From: Anticarsia gemmatalis
Lineage: Eukaryota > Arthropoda > Insecta > Lepidoptera > Erebidae
Assembly (NCBI RefSeq): GCF_050436995.1
Contig: NC_134767.1
Span: 1,984,001 to 2,048,000, forward strand
Direction: 5' to 3'
Length of the DNA stretch: 64,000 bases
A program made the translations under genes and the position numbers. The notes beneath the pieces are model-generated. The model was not told the origin of the DNA. It saw nothing but the letters and a program-made list of their open reading frames with translations, and did no database searches. Each line of letters begins with the position of its first letter. Within the stretch, counting starts at the first letter, position 1. Shown one piece after another: positions 8,747 through 20,163 of this stretch.

Positions 8747-11573
8747 GTAAGGAGAAATTTTGATATTTGCTTTCGTTACTTGTTTAATTATAACAATTTG
8801 GTTGTTTAGAATTATTTGTTTGTATCTTTGTTTTTATTTCAATTTGCATTGCAATTTATTTTACTTTCTATCAATTATATTAAAAGGATATTCTTATCAA
8901 TAAAGTTCTTTCAGTTAATTCAAATGATTATCATTAATCACCACTTCAAGTTACGATCAATATCGTTTAATCTTAAATCTAAGTTTCCGTTTATTGATAT
9001 CAAAAGCCCTTAAATTATAATAATAATATTAAAATTCTAATATCAAATTTCCCTTTCAGAACCTAACTGCGGTATTGAAGCTAGTACGAATCTCATCCAC
9101 CACAATCCGTGGGTAGTCTACCTCGAATATTGGAGAGACGGCGTCAAAACTGGCGTCAGGTGTACTGCCACCCTCATCGACAGCCGTCATATCATCACGG
9201 CAGCTCATTGCATCAGGACTCCTAAATATACTAGGTATGTTGCTATCTATTGCATTAATTAGTTTTTTGATATCTTTGATTTGAAATTTTACCTTATCAA
9301 CATTTCTGAGCATGACTTTCACCGCTCATAGATTGATCTGTCCGTTTTTCCAACTGATAGTTATCCAAAAATGTTGGTACTCTAATTTCACTGTGCTTGC
9401 TACAATATCTAATTAAATTAGTTCTATCTCATTCGAACACAAAACCTAAACTTACAGAATTTCCCTTTAGGTAGCAAATTTCCTTGATTATCTTAATTTC
9501 TATAAATAATTCCGTTTATCTTCGTGGTAATTCCATTATTCGTTATTTACTGTTGATTCATTAACGAGCTTAAATATTATAAAGTATTAATCTTTTGACG
9601 TAATAGGGAATACCGTATTTCCATGGTGTGTTCAGTTTGTACCAATAAATATTGATTATAATTAGGCTACTGCATACTAATTGTGTAGGTTAAGTAAGCA
9701 ATAAAAATATAGTTATGTAGGCAGGAAAAATTGGAAAACTTTTTGATAACAATAATTAAGGCAAAGACTTTGAAGAGAGTTTTATTTTGGTAACTTAAGA
9801 TGATCTTAAGAACAAAAGATTTGAAGACATGAAAGCTGAACGTATTCAAGAAAATATTTTTTAGTTTAAAAGCCAATTTGTCAATTAGTATCAAAAATAT
9901 ATTTGGTATATCGTGTGACAGCTAATATTATGATAAGATCATTGTTACTTAATCAGAAGTGGTAAAAACGGGACTTAATTTTCAAAATTGGTTAACTTTC
10001 ATAATATATTTAAAAAACAACAGCTTTCACTAATGATTCACTGTGGGGAAAATGAGGGATTTCTACTTGTAAATACTCACAGTGTAGTAAACATTACTCA
10101 TTCTACGAAACCTACTTCAAAACATAAACAAATATACCTAAAATATAAAGAGCTTAATTTAGAAATTGAGAACCAATTAATAATATTACATTGAAATGTA
10201 TTTACATAATATTATGCAGATAACAAAAGTACCTATTATTGATGGACGTATTTTACGTGGGAATACCGATATTGTTGCGCTAGTAGCTGTTTTGACATTT
10301 AACCTGCAAATCTTTCCCTGTTCGGTTACGTGGATTACTTAGGATTCTGGAATTCCAATATCGATGAAAACATCCTATAAATTGTAAACATTATTATTTA
10401 TAATTAAGTACGTACAAATGCATTGTACTTATTAGGTTAAGAATTTTGGATAATATGTAGGTCAAATCTAATCGCACGATTGTCGATTGTCCCTTTATCC
10501 TTACTATTATGCATACATTTTAAATCAGATTAGTTAAATGATAAGAAGTTGAATAGATCAAAATTTTAAGCAACTATTTTTTATTTCGGACTTATTTCAT
10601 ACAAAAGTTTAGAGCCTACAATTTTCACTACATACATAATTTCACGCCATTTTCCAATCCCCTGACTAAAGATCGCCATTTGGAACGATCCTTACAAACT
10701 TTCCTTGCTTCATTCATATCTTGTCGTACAAAATTTTCGTTACTTATATAATTTTCTTCTTTGCAGGTTAGTAGCCCGACTCGGAGAGTACGATCTGACT
10801 TCTGACATTGATTGTGTTGACGGCGTCTGCGGTGATCCGATCATCCGCCTGGAGGTCATTGACACCATCGTCCATCCTGACTACGACAACAGTGATCACG
10901 ATATCGCTATTCTCAAACTTGAAGCAGACGTAGCTTTTACTGGTAGGTTTTAAAACCAAACTAATATTAAGGCAACACTAATTTCCTTGATCTTCTTGCC
11001 ATGTTTAACTTAGACCAAGAAAATGTACACAATAATTGCTACCATTTCTTTATATTTGATAATTAAATGTGTCACCTCTACAATTACCAACACAATTAAA
11101 AAAAAACTTTCAGACTTATTAGTCAGAATATTCATATTTTTACAATATACTTACCGTTTTCTTCTTCAACAGATTTCATCCGACCAGTATGTTTACCAAG
11201 CGGCCGTCTGCAACCAGAAATCACGTTCGCAGCATCAGGATGGGGAGAAATTCCTCACAAAGGCTATTACAGCGACATCAAGAAGATTATTCCTCTCCCT
11301 CTTTGGAAAAGGGAAGATTGTTTGGCTGCGTACAAGAACTTCAATGTACCTGCTCACGTCATCTGCGCGGGAGGGCAGGAGGACGTAGATACCTGCCGAG
11401 GGGATTCTGGAGGACCTCTCGTTTGGGTTCAGAAGAGGGTCGAGCTATGGGGAGTGACAAGTGCTGGGAATGTGAACTGCGGAACGAAGAACTCCCCCGG
11501 CTTGTATACGAATGTAGCTGAACATCTGGACTGGATCCTGACCGTTCTCGAACTGTCCAGGGCTAGGGACTGA
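8686..11573 (+). CDS. secreted trypsin-like serine protease (whole gene, 4 exons)
   Basis: Exons 8686-8746, 9060-9234, 10767-10942 and 11173-11573 join in frame into a 270-residue protein. Residues 1-16 are a hydrophobic signal peptide (MIRSIIVLLCVVGVWS). The S1 fold has catalytic His70 in TAAHC, Asp124 in HDIAIL and Ser216 in GDSGGP. Asp210 is the equivalent of chymotrypsin 189, giving trypsin-like specificity for Arg/Lys. Ten Cys fit five disulfides of the clip-protease catalytic-domain pattern, including the C95-C100 loop and C24-C144 tether. Oddities: no clip domain, no Arg/Lys-IVGG activation site (residues 24-38 read CGIEASTNLIHHNPW), and SAG where SWG is usual. A role in haemolymph immunity or melanisation is inferred from family resemblance. 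It may be a non-classically activated protease or a regulatory homologue. Confidence 0.93.
9060..9234 (+). CDS. serine protease exon 2 (N-terminus and catalytic His)
   Basis: Follows the acceptor CCCTTTCAG and ends at GTATGT. It encodes residues 21-79, with PNCG at the mature N-terminus, PWVVYLEY, Cys55 and the TAAHC motif with His70. Confidence 0.93.
10590..10735 (-). repeat. interspersed repeat in protease intron 2
   Basis: CATACATAATTTCACGCC followed by GATCCTTACAAACTTTCCTT matches copies at 32053-32200 and 61672-61850, and an inverted copy near 41270-41370. The minus-strand reading in the 61.7 kb copy looks like the end of a retroelement ORF. Confidence 0.6.
10767..10942 (+). CDS. serine protease exon 3 (catalytic Asp)
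   Basis: Follows TTCTTCTTTGCAG and ends before GTAGGT. It encodes RLGEYDLTSDIDC, typical of clip-type protease domains, the extra C95-C100 pair, HPDYDNSDHDIAIL with catalytic Asp124, and residues to 137. Confidence 0.93.
11173..11573 (+). CDS. serine protease exon 4 (catalytic Ser, stop)
   Basis: Follows TTCTTCTTCAACAG and reads to TGA at 11571-11573. It encodes FIRPVCLPSG, SGWGE, the Cys187-Cys202 loop, DTCRGDSGGP with Ser216, PGLYTNV and a hydrophobic C-terminal helix (DWILTVLEL), ending RARD. Confidence 0.95.
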
Positions 11574-11679
11574 TATGTATACTCTTGTATAATTTGAAGA
11601 ATCTACCGACTGTTCTATCGTTCGTTCAGAGCAGTTCGGGTGGATTCAATACGTGATGGGGTCACGATTCATTATGATA

Positions 11680-11710
11680 GCTGGGGGGAGGTCGTTGACC
11701 TTCCCCCAGC
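11680..11710 (+). promoter_or_regulatory. 3'-UTR stem-loop next to the poly(A) signal
   Basis: GCTGGGGGGAGGTC pairs with GACCTTCCCCCAGC over 14 bp (one G-T wobble) around a 3-nt loop. The stem ends one base before AATAAA. It could affect 3' processing or stability of the protease mRNA; that role is inferred from position. Confidence 0.7.
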
Positions 11711-11711
11711 A

Positions 11712-11717
11712 AATAAA
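11712..11717 (+). terminator. poly(A) signal of the serine protease gene
   Basis: AATAAA lies 139 nt after the stop codon and is followed about 25-45 nt later by TG/T-rich sequence (CTGTGTTACTAGTTTT). The spacing is right for cleavage near 11735. Confidence 0.65.
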
Positions 11718-13011
11718 ATATCCTTTATTGAGGAAGAAAACTGTGTTACTAGTTTTAAGTATTTGTCAAGTGCAACTAATACATTTTTTTGAACAAAATG
11801 CTGCCTGCGTAAGATTGTGAATAATTTACAATAAACAAAAATATAAAAAAAATGTTCCTAATACTAAGTTTTAAGAAAATATATTGCCATTTAACTTAAT
11901 AAACTAATATTTATTATAACACTTGGTTTTTTTATTATTTTTCTACTTTTCCCGCAGAATCACTCAACAACACTTTATTTAAAGTACAAAGTTCATTTTC
12001 TTTTCTATTATTGGTAACATCACTACACTAAACTTAATCAATAAGTTGCACAGAGAAGTGTGTATACGTCATAAAGTTTTTAATTAGTGGACTTATCCTT
12101 TTTCTCTTGCAAACTTTGCATTAAATGACACTTATTGACTTCTGAAACAGTTCAATTTACTGACATATTATTATATTATGACACATTTTATATCTAAACC
12201 AGTGCTTTCCTATAGACGGGCACCCATTACTTTTTAATTTATTGCATAGGTTTTTTTTAAGATTGCGACAAAATCGAAACTATATCAGAATACTATTTAG
12301 AAAGTTCTTAATTATGAAAAATAGCTATAGATGATGAAACCGTATCGTATGTTGAAAAAGTATAAAATATGTATAAAAAATCGTAAAAAGAGAATTCGTT
12401 TCCTGGGTGTTTATATAGGGGTTAGGTATATAATAAAACACACATATATTTATCTAACATTTATTCGTTTCATATCTAGATCAAAATTGTATAGAAACGG
12501 AACAACAATTTGTTTAAAATGAATTTATATAATCAGTCTTTTTGTAGATATATTTTTTAGCAGTTACCGCTACAATATTATAAAATTCGACTTAATGTAT
12601 AGGTTCTGGTAATAAGTGACTTTTAAATTTAAATAATTAATAAGCAAAAAGATGAACCAAATACGGAAAAAATACAAACCGTTAAACCGTTAAAAAAAGC
12701 AGTCATTCGAACACATTAACATATTATTATCGAGGTAAATTTTTAGGAAAGAGGAACTTAAAAGATAGCTTAGTCAGAAGACTCACGAAAATGAAAAAGC
12801 TATTCTGACACAATACCTCACATAGGTAAAAAAAATAGACTTACTATCTGAAAGGGAAGACAAGCTGTGCCCGGTAAATGGAGAAAAGCTCACCTCTTAT
12901 TACATGTGACTAAGATTGTTAACGGCGTAACTTCTGCCTAGACCTTCTGGTATAACGAGCGTGATATTATGTACGTACATACATACGTGACTCATTTCAC
13001 AGACACACCTT

Positions 13012-13080
13012 TATGTATGTGTATGTATGTATGTATGTGTGTATCTATGTATGTATGTATGTTTGTATGTGTGTATGTTT
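13012..13080. repeat. (TATG)n microsatellite
   Basis: About 70 bp of TATG units with a few TGTG and TTTG interruptions. Confidence 0.9.
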
Positions 13081-13317
13081 TACCTGAAAGGATCAAAGTC
13101 TAAAAGCTGGACTTTGACCGTTGAATCATTTTTATGATACCAACATACCTGTCAAGTTTTTTTAAACAAAACGTAAACAGGTTCTGGGAAAAACCCAATG
13201 CTTAGGTATTAGGTAGGTAGTTTTAAAATCCGCTATTATAATCTGTTTAGGCTTTCATCTCTTCTGGATAAGTGTCAAATAGCTTATCATATGAAATTTT
13301 TATTCAAAATTTCACAC

Positions 13318-13581
13318 ACGGTCATTCGATTCCAAACTAAACAGAGCTTGTACTATGGTAGCTAAATAAGGAATATATGTGCTTATATACTTCTAAATAC
13401 GTACATACTGATACAGGTAATTAAAAACCAGGCTTAGGACAGATACTTGTGCACATCACAAAAATATTTGTCCCAGGTGGGATTCAAACCTCCTCCACCT
13501 ACTCCTAAACCAACTCCACACGCGGCGCTACAATTATTGCGGCGAGGTGACCACTTTAACCACTGCGCCAAACGTGCAGTT
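13318..13581 (-). repeat. tRNA-derived SINE, 'GTACAAGCTCTG' family (full-length)
   Basis: On the minus strand the element starts with an A-box-like TGGCGCAGTGGT, has a B-box-like GTTTGAATCCC, then the body ACTTGTGCACATCACA (reverse) and a tail with TAGTACAAGCTCTGTTTAGT. Partial copies are at 24297-24430 and 56095-56255. Confidence 0.65.
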
Positions 13582-14039
13582 ATAAGGCGTGATTTATAAT
13601 TATTTGTCATTATTAAATTTATTGTGCAATAAACATCCCTTTCAATATTCCCGTCTTAACAAATGCTATAGATCAGAGCAATAATAAAAGTAGGTAAAGA
13701 TATTGCACAACAGAATGTGAGTCAAAATAAATGATGTCATATTACATTGGTCATCATACAGACGGTCGGAGCCTTTTTAGTATCCTGTCTGTGATAAAAC
13801 AATTTCAATGTGGCAATTTCTATACTGTTTTAATAACCAAAACTGTGCTCATCTTTTTAAAATAGATTTTTCAAAATTTCCTATATACTTTGTAGTAATA
13901 AATATGTGTAGCGCGATTTTCTACAGGCGCTACTGTCGTAGTTTAGTAGGTCTAAACTTGCACCTTTCATGCAAGTGAATAATCCCGAAGCAATACTATT
14001 TCTAATACACACATAACTTTTTGAAATTATGAGTGATTA

Positions 14040-14135
14040 CTGATTAGTGTATTAGAAATAATGATCACTTGTTCTAATGGTGAAGGAAAATATCGTAATA
14101 AAACGTTTCATGCCTAAAAATTCTTTAACACATTT
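14040..14135 (+). repeat. interspersed repeat shared with 2402-2495
   Basis: Shares TTAGTGTATTAGAAATAATG and AAAATATCGTAATAAAA-like blocks with the copy near 2.4 kb. Class unknown. Confidence 0.45.
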
Positions 14136-15671
14136 CTTAAGGGCGTGCAAAGTCGAGAACGCACATTTCAGAAGCGTAGTGGACTCTAGGCCTAATCTAT
14201 CCTACGATCGGGAGAAAAACCTTATCCAGCAGAGAAATAGTTATTGGATAAAAAAAACAATCGATTCTTGAGAATGTGACATGTTTTTTTCTGTGTTACC
14301 AACTCAAGGAGGCTGATCAGGTTTTTTAGTATCAACATTTTAGACGAACCTATTAAAAATTCAAGTGTTATGATATTTTTAACCCAGTCACTACCCTGTT
14401 ATGTAATTTATCGTGTGGCTATTCCAGACCTATGGTTTACCTAACATATTGTCCAATACTATTACAATGAGCTATTTCGATAATATTTTCAATGTATTTT
14501 GTCCCGATCTTAGGTCATTACTCTTAGATTAGTGGCTAGTTATGCAGATTTCATACAAATTTAGGTTTTCCCATACAAACAATGAATTATTAAGTGTTGT
14601 AGTTTATGGGATCTAGGTTCAGTATTTACAGTAAGTTGTTAATTAAAATTGTAATATTAGTCGTAGATTAAATGACGTTACCGGAATGCACGAGAGGTTA
14701 GATGTTTCGGGATTAGTGCGAGGTTGGGACTTCGGAATACCTTTAAGAACCATAATCATTTATTAATTTAGACCATTTAGTTACACCATAGAAATATATG
14801 TAAGAAGCTGGAACTTCTACGACACACCTACTTCTTTATATCTTTGCATTGACTGTATAATGCTATGGGCATCAAGTCCGCTTATAATATATATAGTGTT
14901 TAAATGAACAAATACAAACACTTATAATTTATTGTTATAGACACAGTAAGTGATTTTTAGCCAAAAAGATCTGGTAAGAAAATCCTGGTTACTCTTTAGA
15001 ACTGTGTTAAAAAACTTAAGCATGCAAGATTTCATCGGGATATTTTTTCCTTCGCCGTTAGCACAAGTTACCATTACCTGCTTCTTATATTTAAGCAGTC
15101 TTGATTTCGGAGTGACTAGGTGAGCTTGAGCTTGAGTTCTATTTTAATTAAAATATGAACTGTTTTACGTAATAGAATGACTTAAATACATAAATAATTG
15201 TTCTGTTAGGTATGTAAAAACCCATTACTATGTGGTTTTAAGATTTCCCATACCTATTTATTGGCACGAGCCGATATAATAGGGTAAAAATATAACTTTT
15301 TATGAGTATAATTCATAAGTAGGTACGTAAAAAGCTTTTTTTATTCCAAATTAGTCCGGTCTTTAGTATCTGCCTATGAAAAAAAGACGTGGTTTGTATG
15401 TAGGTATTTTATATCTACATGCTTATGTGGATAGGTGGTCAAACACGAATTTGGTCGTATTTCTTTATTTTGCCTATGCGGATTTCTTTTATTTATAAAA
15501 CTCTATTAAGACAAACCAAACTGTTCCCTATGCCTTTGTGCTTTAAAAAGTTCTATGACAATTTCTTAAAGGTTTTTTTGTTAATAGTAAGTCAAGGATT
15601 CTAGAACATACTAGGACGCCTAAACAAAAGCCTTAAGAGCTTGCTTAAGACCGACTAATAGTTTTGGTCAC

Positions 15672-15727
15672 TCACCCAAAATTTGGCCTGTGAGAAACAT
15701 CCCACAGGCCAAATTTTGGATGGGTGA
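15672..15727. repeat. perfect-stem hairpin of about 18-20 bp
   Basis: TCACCCAAAATTTGGCCTGTG (arm 15672-15692) faces CACAGGCCAAATTTTGG (15703-15719) and then ATGGGTGA. The stem is interrupted only by a 3-nt bulge near the base and has a loop of about 10 nt. It is too small for a typical MITE. Confidence 0.7.
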
Positions 15728-16009
15728 TCATGAGGTGATGACTACTCAAGAATTATTGTTGAATGTAGATGAGTGTACATAGGTAAAGTTACAATAAGGA
15801 CATAATGCTTTTGTAGGTACCTAGGTACAATATTTTTTTTTATGAGAACAGCCCCAAATCATACGATTTCGATAGAAAAGGAAAACCGCAGTATTTTACT
15901 CATTTATTTAAGTAGTAACAAGTCTAGACCGGTTAGTTAGTCATTCTTAATCATTGTATGAATTTGTAATAACGATCTATTAAACTTTTTATAACATCAC
16001 GTTTTACCT

Positions 16010-16170
16010 TAAGGTGAGGAAATACGCCCACGTCTCACCGTTTACTATGGGATAAGTGGATAACATACATACGTTATATCACGCCTCTAAAGTGTAGGCT
16101 GATGTGTAGAAAATATATCACCGTGAGCAATGTTAGTCCCGTCTAATATAATAGCTTTTTCTTTTGTTTA
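16010..16170 (+). repeat. SINE-like repeat of the 'GTCCC-GTAATA' family
   Basis: Contains AAATACGCCCACGTCTCACC, ATATCACGCCTCTAAAGTGT and TTAGTCCCGTCTAATA, shared with copies at 33545, 35490 and 50570. Confidence 0.5.
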
Positions 16171-16189
16171 ACTTTTATTTATCACTTTA

Positions 16190-16290
16190 AAAACAAAACA
16201 ACTCCCTTACTAAGAATTGCTCTTGTGTCGCGGGAACTTTTAGAAACGACTATTTGTGGAGCGCACAAATATTTGTTGATGTTTTTTTCG
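16190..16290 (-). repeat. tRNA-derived SINE (family 3), tail fragment
   Basis: CAACTCCCTTACTAAGAATT and GCTCTTGTGTCGCGGGA are the reverse of the tail of the adjacent forward copy. The two form a head-to-head pair. Confidence 0.6.
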
Positions 16291-16304
16291 ATAGGTTTGA
16301 CTAG

Positions 16305-16510
16305 GTCCGTAGCGCAGTGCTTTAAGTGACCGCGCCGCTATCATTGAGTCGGGAGGACGTGGGTTCGATTCCCACACGGGACCATTATTTGAGCGATCCA
16401 CAAATAACCGTTTCGAGTCTAGTTGTGCTTTGTGTCCGTTGTTTGCATGTTTGTAAAAGTCTTCGCGTGAAAGAGTGATTCTTAGCGCGGGAGTTGTCTT
16501 TACAAAAAAA
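16305..16510 (+). repeat. tRNA-derived SINE (family 3), full-length
   Basis: The head GTCCGTAGCGCAGTGCTTTA has an A-box, GTGGGTTCGATTCCCAC is a perfect T-arm with B-box, and ACGGGACCA resembles a tRNA 3' end. The body GTTGTGCTTTGTGTCCGTTG and a poly(A)-rich end follow. The anticodon arm does not fold properly, so this is not scored as a tRNA gene. Pol III transcription is expected for the family. Confidence 0.75.
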
Positions 16511-17890
16511 AAGAAAGAGTTTTACAGCTTGTTTTTTAGAGAAAACATATAGCGTGGGTTAAGGAAAAGAAAAACAATCTTTGACAGACAAATGAATACG
16601 GCAGTAAGAATAGTCTTTAAGTGTAGGCAGTCAGAGGGTTAATCAACTGTGACCTTAGTTGACCGCTATTCGATAACCTCTCGAGCGCCCCACGTCAAAA
16701 TTCAAATATACCGTTAAGCGTCCAGGCCAAAAATGGCGCGCGAAATTGAATTGGCGGTTGGCGTTTAAGCGCCGATTCCGTCATATTTTGATACTAACAC
16801 CCTAGTCATACCTTATATATTTGAAATCTACATAAAATTTGCTATATATTAAAAAAATAAACCACAAATAATATTTGATAGTGGTGGTACAATAGTCGGT
16901 TTAATCTGAATATTTTGTGTTTTAGGCATGTGTTTGAAGAAAGTCTAAAAAATATTTTTAGGCATAAAAAATAATATGACGGAAGGTCTTATCGTGTAGT
17001 TAATGAATAATGACATTAAAATCCAACTGTAAAATATACTCAAATCTTTAAAATTAGTTAAAAAAAGTATTTACAATATTGGTCATAAAGGAACATGTCG
17101 TTGGGTCAGATGTTGTTTAAGGTGCTCTCTGGCCTATATCAACCACTTATTCAAGTGTGTGCATTAGATCGTCGTCTCGTTTCATCAGCTTCAATGTCAA
17201 ATATGTTTGAAAGGGATAAACATAGTTTTAGCATTTAATTTCTACGTTTTTTTAATGTAAGATCGTTTTGCCGTACCACGGTGGCGGGACGCTTGACGGG
17301 GGTAGCACATTCAACCGTGACACGGTGGCCGGGCGCTTGAGAGGATAAATAATAATAATATAATCTAACTGAGTAAGGAATTGCGGTTGCTGGTTCAATA
17401 TAATTCTTACTTTGCTACAGAGCCAATAAAGAAACGATGTACTAAATCAATGACGTATGTACTACGTCAGAACGTAAGGAAATAAATGGATTGTAAAGGA
17501 AAAAAATATGAGAAAATGTATTGGTATATCCAGAAACTAAAAATAGGAATAGCCAAGCACGTTAAGGTCGTTAGGCATCTATACCTATAGTGAATGAGTA
17601 CCTCCATAGCGGGGTCTCGGTTTCGAATCTCGGGTTAGAATTGATTCCTGAGTTTTTTGCCAAGAAATGCTTGGTGACTTGCCCGTGGGTAATAAGTTGA
17701 GAATGTATCTCTTTGCACGAAGATATTAAAATGTCAAAAATGTCAGATTGTGGATAAACCGTTGCAAGTACCTATAAAAATATGTAATTGCTCAGTCTAA
17801 TTCAATATTAACCTAACTGCAAAAAATATTTTACAAACATACATACATACATAATATCAGGCTTCTTCCCATAGGAGTAGTCAGAAACCC

Positions 17891-18325
17891 GTGAATACTG
17901 CTACAGAAAATGCCACAGTACTGAAAAAACAGACTGAAATAAAAGCCTTAAAGTACAATAATTTGAAGTCAGTCACTTACTACCAGAATATTAATAAACA
18001 GTTATACAAGACAAATATTTACACATTTTATAAGAAAAATCTAATACACACGTGTGAAGTACCCATTTTTAATGTATTTATTTACTTAATGTATGAAAAA
18101 GTCGATTTTATTATTGACAAAAATATTTGTAAAGAGCAAAAAACTAACCTTGCCCTTATTTCGATAAAATTACTGTTATTCGCGATGAAAATTCAAAGGT
18201 TATTTACTCTTTTTACGTTTTTGTTGTACAACCCGATTTTCTATATTTATCGACAACTGAGTAAGCTATCCATAGATTTATATGAAAAACTGAATAGCGC
18301 CCCTAAATTGTTGCGCAAGAAGTAG
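17891..18325 (+). other. long open frame of unknown status
   Basis: A 145-codon frame with no ATG at its beginning (it opens at GTG) reads to TAG at 18323. The product is rich in Lys, Asn, Ile and Tyr, has one hydrophobic stretch (LFTLFTFLLYNPIFYIY), and matches no family I recognise. In DNA this AT-rich a frame of this length is borderline for chance. No splice partners or regulatory signals were found. Confidence 0.15.
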
Positions 18326-19369
18326 TTATTTAAAGTAATTTTGAAAGTTCGCTACTCGGTAGTGCCAAGTCTAGCAAATCGCGAGTGAAAAATGTCGTGT
18401 ATGCTCAATAATTTTTGCTCTCACAAATATTTTTGACAATTTATTGTTTTTTGTTAGTCCTACTCTAAACTACAATATTAATATTACCAGCAGTTATAGA
18501 TGAAATAAAATCGTGTGTAAAAGATTTTACCTATAAATCCTTTCTCACATAAGACTCGACAGTTGAACTGTCATGCAACCAAAACTCGTTTGCAATTAGT
18601 TTGCGACCGGTTGCAAATGATGATGCAACTTGAATAGGGATGTTTACTAATTATTTATTTGTCTGGTGTAATATTCAATTTATAAATAATATTGGAAACG
18701 TATTTTACTTTGTAATTCACCAAAAAATTACGGCTACATATCACATGACGTCACAGTGTGGCACAAAATACAAGTTATGAAATCTTCGATGTTCACCTTT
18801 CGTTATTAGGAAAAGTAAAAAATACGCGTCTAATATTTATTATTAGTTCACTGACAGACTAATTACAATCTAATTTGTGTTATCCGATAGCTCCCTATTC
18901 CGGCCGGCAGAGGCAGGTTATAATACTTTACGTTTTGGTTGCCCTATGTGAGATTGGTTAAACAATTATAATACACAGTACACAATAGTACTTTAGGTTA
19001 AATATTTTACAATTTCAATTCGTCTTTGGCCGTTTTAACAATTTCTTTTTAGATCCATACGTTTTAATAAAAATCTCGGTATCAAGAGACCCAAGATTTG
19101 TCTTAAAAGGTCGTTTACAAGAACGAGAAATCACCGAGGTGTTACGTGTCATATATCTTTATGTGTCTGAATATAGCGACAAGCCGCTGCACAGAAGGCG
19201 AAGAATAAATACAACAGAGGTAGGCAAGGTGCAGGTGGCTTGTGGCTTGCTGCTATATTCAGTCACAAAGTTGTCATTAGTTATTTAAGATTGATATAGA
19301 CTCCTATCTATCGTATTTTATTTACTTTCATTTGAGTAAAATTTCCATCACGTCAGTATTAAAAATGAA

Positions 19370-19560
19370 TAGTTGCTGTTCAACTTATTAGCAATTACTT
19401 CTAGCAATCGTTAATAAACAATTGCTAGCAACAATTTCAAGACAAAATTAGCGAGCAATTTTATTCTGTTCAACAATTTGTTGCTCAACTATTGCTTAAC
19501 AGTTGCTGAATCAGCAAGCAACAATGGAAAAACAGTTGAGCAACAATCAAGCAACGTATT
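19370..19560. repeat. cluster of TTGCT / AGCAA motifs
   Basis: About 190 bp in which AGCAA, TTGCT and GCAACAAT-like words recur some fifteen times in both orientations, for example ACAATTGCTAGCAACAATTT and TTGTTGCTCAACTATTGC. This gives many alternative small hairpins. Its origin is unknown. Confidence 0.6.
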
Positions 19561-19727
19561 ATTTGTGTTACAATCCAGATTTCCAGTAGTCATATTTGTT
19601 TTCTGACACGTTTATTTACAATGAATTTCTGTGAAAACTTTTCTTAGAGTAAAACCACATTTAACAATCTTCAATCACATGAACTTCTTCAATTGATGAT
19701 AGACTGATGAATTAGGGAAGGTTCATA

Positions 19728-19878
19728 TCTGTCGGAACATACGTCGCGTATTATCAGGTCGCGTAACGTCAGAACAGACAAATGTATAGAAAAACCCTCG
19801 ACCGTTCACACTCAACCGATGATGCGTCGGTGCGAAGCCCATACAAATTAAGTTACGCCCGACGCATCTTCCGTCAGA
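19728..19878. mobile_element. MITE with TA duplication
   Basis: The left end TCTGTCGGAACATACGTCG and right end CGACGCATCTTCCGTCAGA are inverted copies with a few mismatches, flanked on each side by TA. The interior repeats CGACGCATC/GATGCGTCG words. TA duplication suggests a Tc1/mariner-type mobiliser. Confidence 0.65.
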
Positions 19879-20163
19879 TATTAACGTTCTTCTAGGGAAG
19901 TAGAAATAACCGATCGACGTCAATACAGTATCCATTTCCTTTAATTTCGATTATAAATAATCTTATTATATTTAACAAAAATATAATATCTAATCTACAA
20001 ATTATAAAACAATTAATAAATTTTAATATAATAAAGGTCAACTCACATAAATATATACATTTCCAATTGGCAGTTATTGGCACAGTTTTTAAACATGGTT
20101 GTGGTCTTATTAGTAAATAATATAAACGATATTGTTTAACGTATTTTCTAAAGTACCCAAATA

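Noticed and set aside
9056..9322. minus-strand frame of 88 codons
   Set aside because: Antisense of the protease exon 2.
11023..11521. two overlapping plus-strand frames in the protease last exon
   Set aside because: They are alternative frames of the exon that encodes GDSGGP in the correct frame.
13012..13080. possible CRISPR-like array
   Set aside because: It is a simple (TATG)n microsatellite with no spacers; the genome is eukaryotic.
16312..16384. possible tRNA gene
   Set aside because: The T arm and acceptor resemble a tRNA, but the anticodon arm does not fold and related copies with the same tail occur throughout the window; it is a SINE head.
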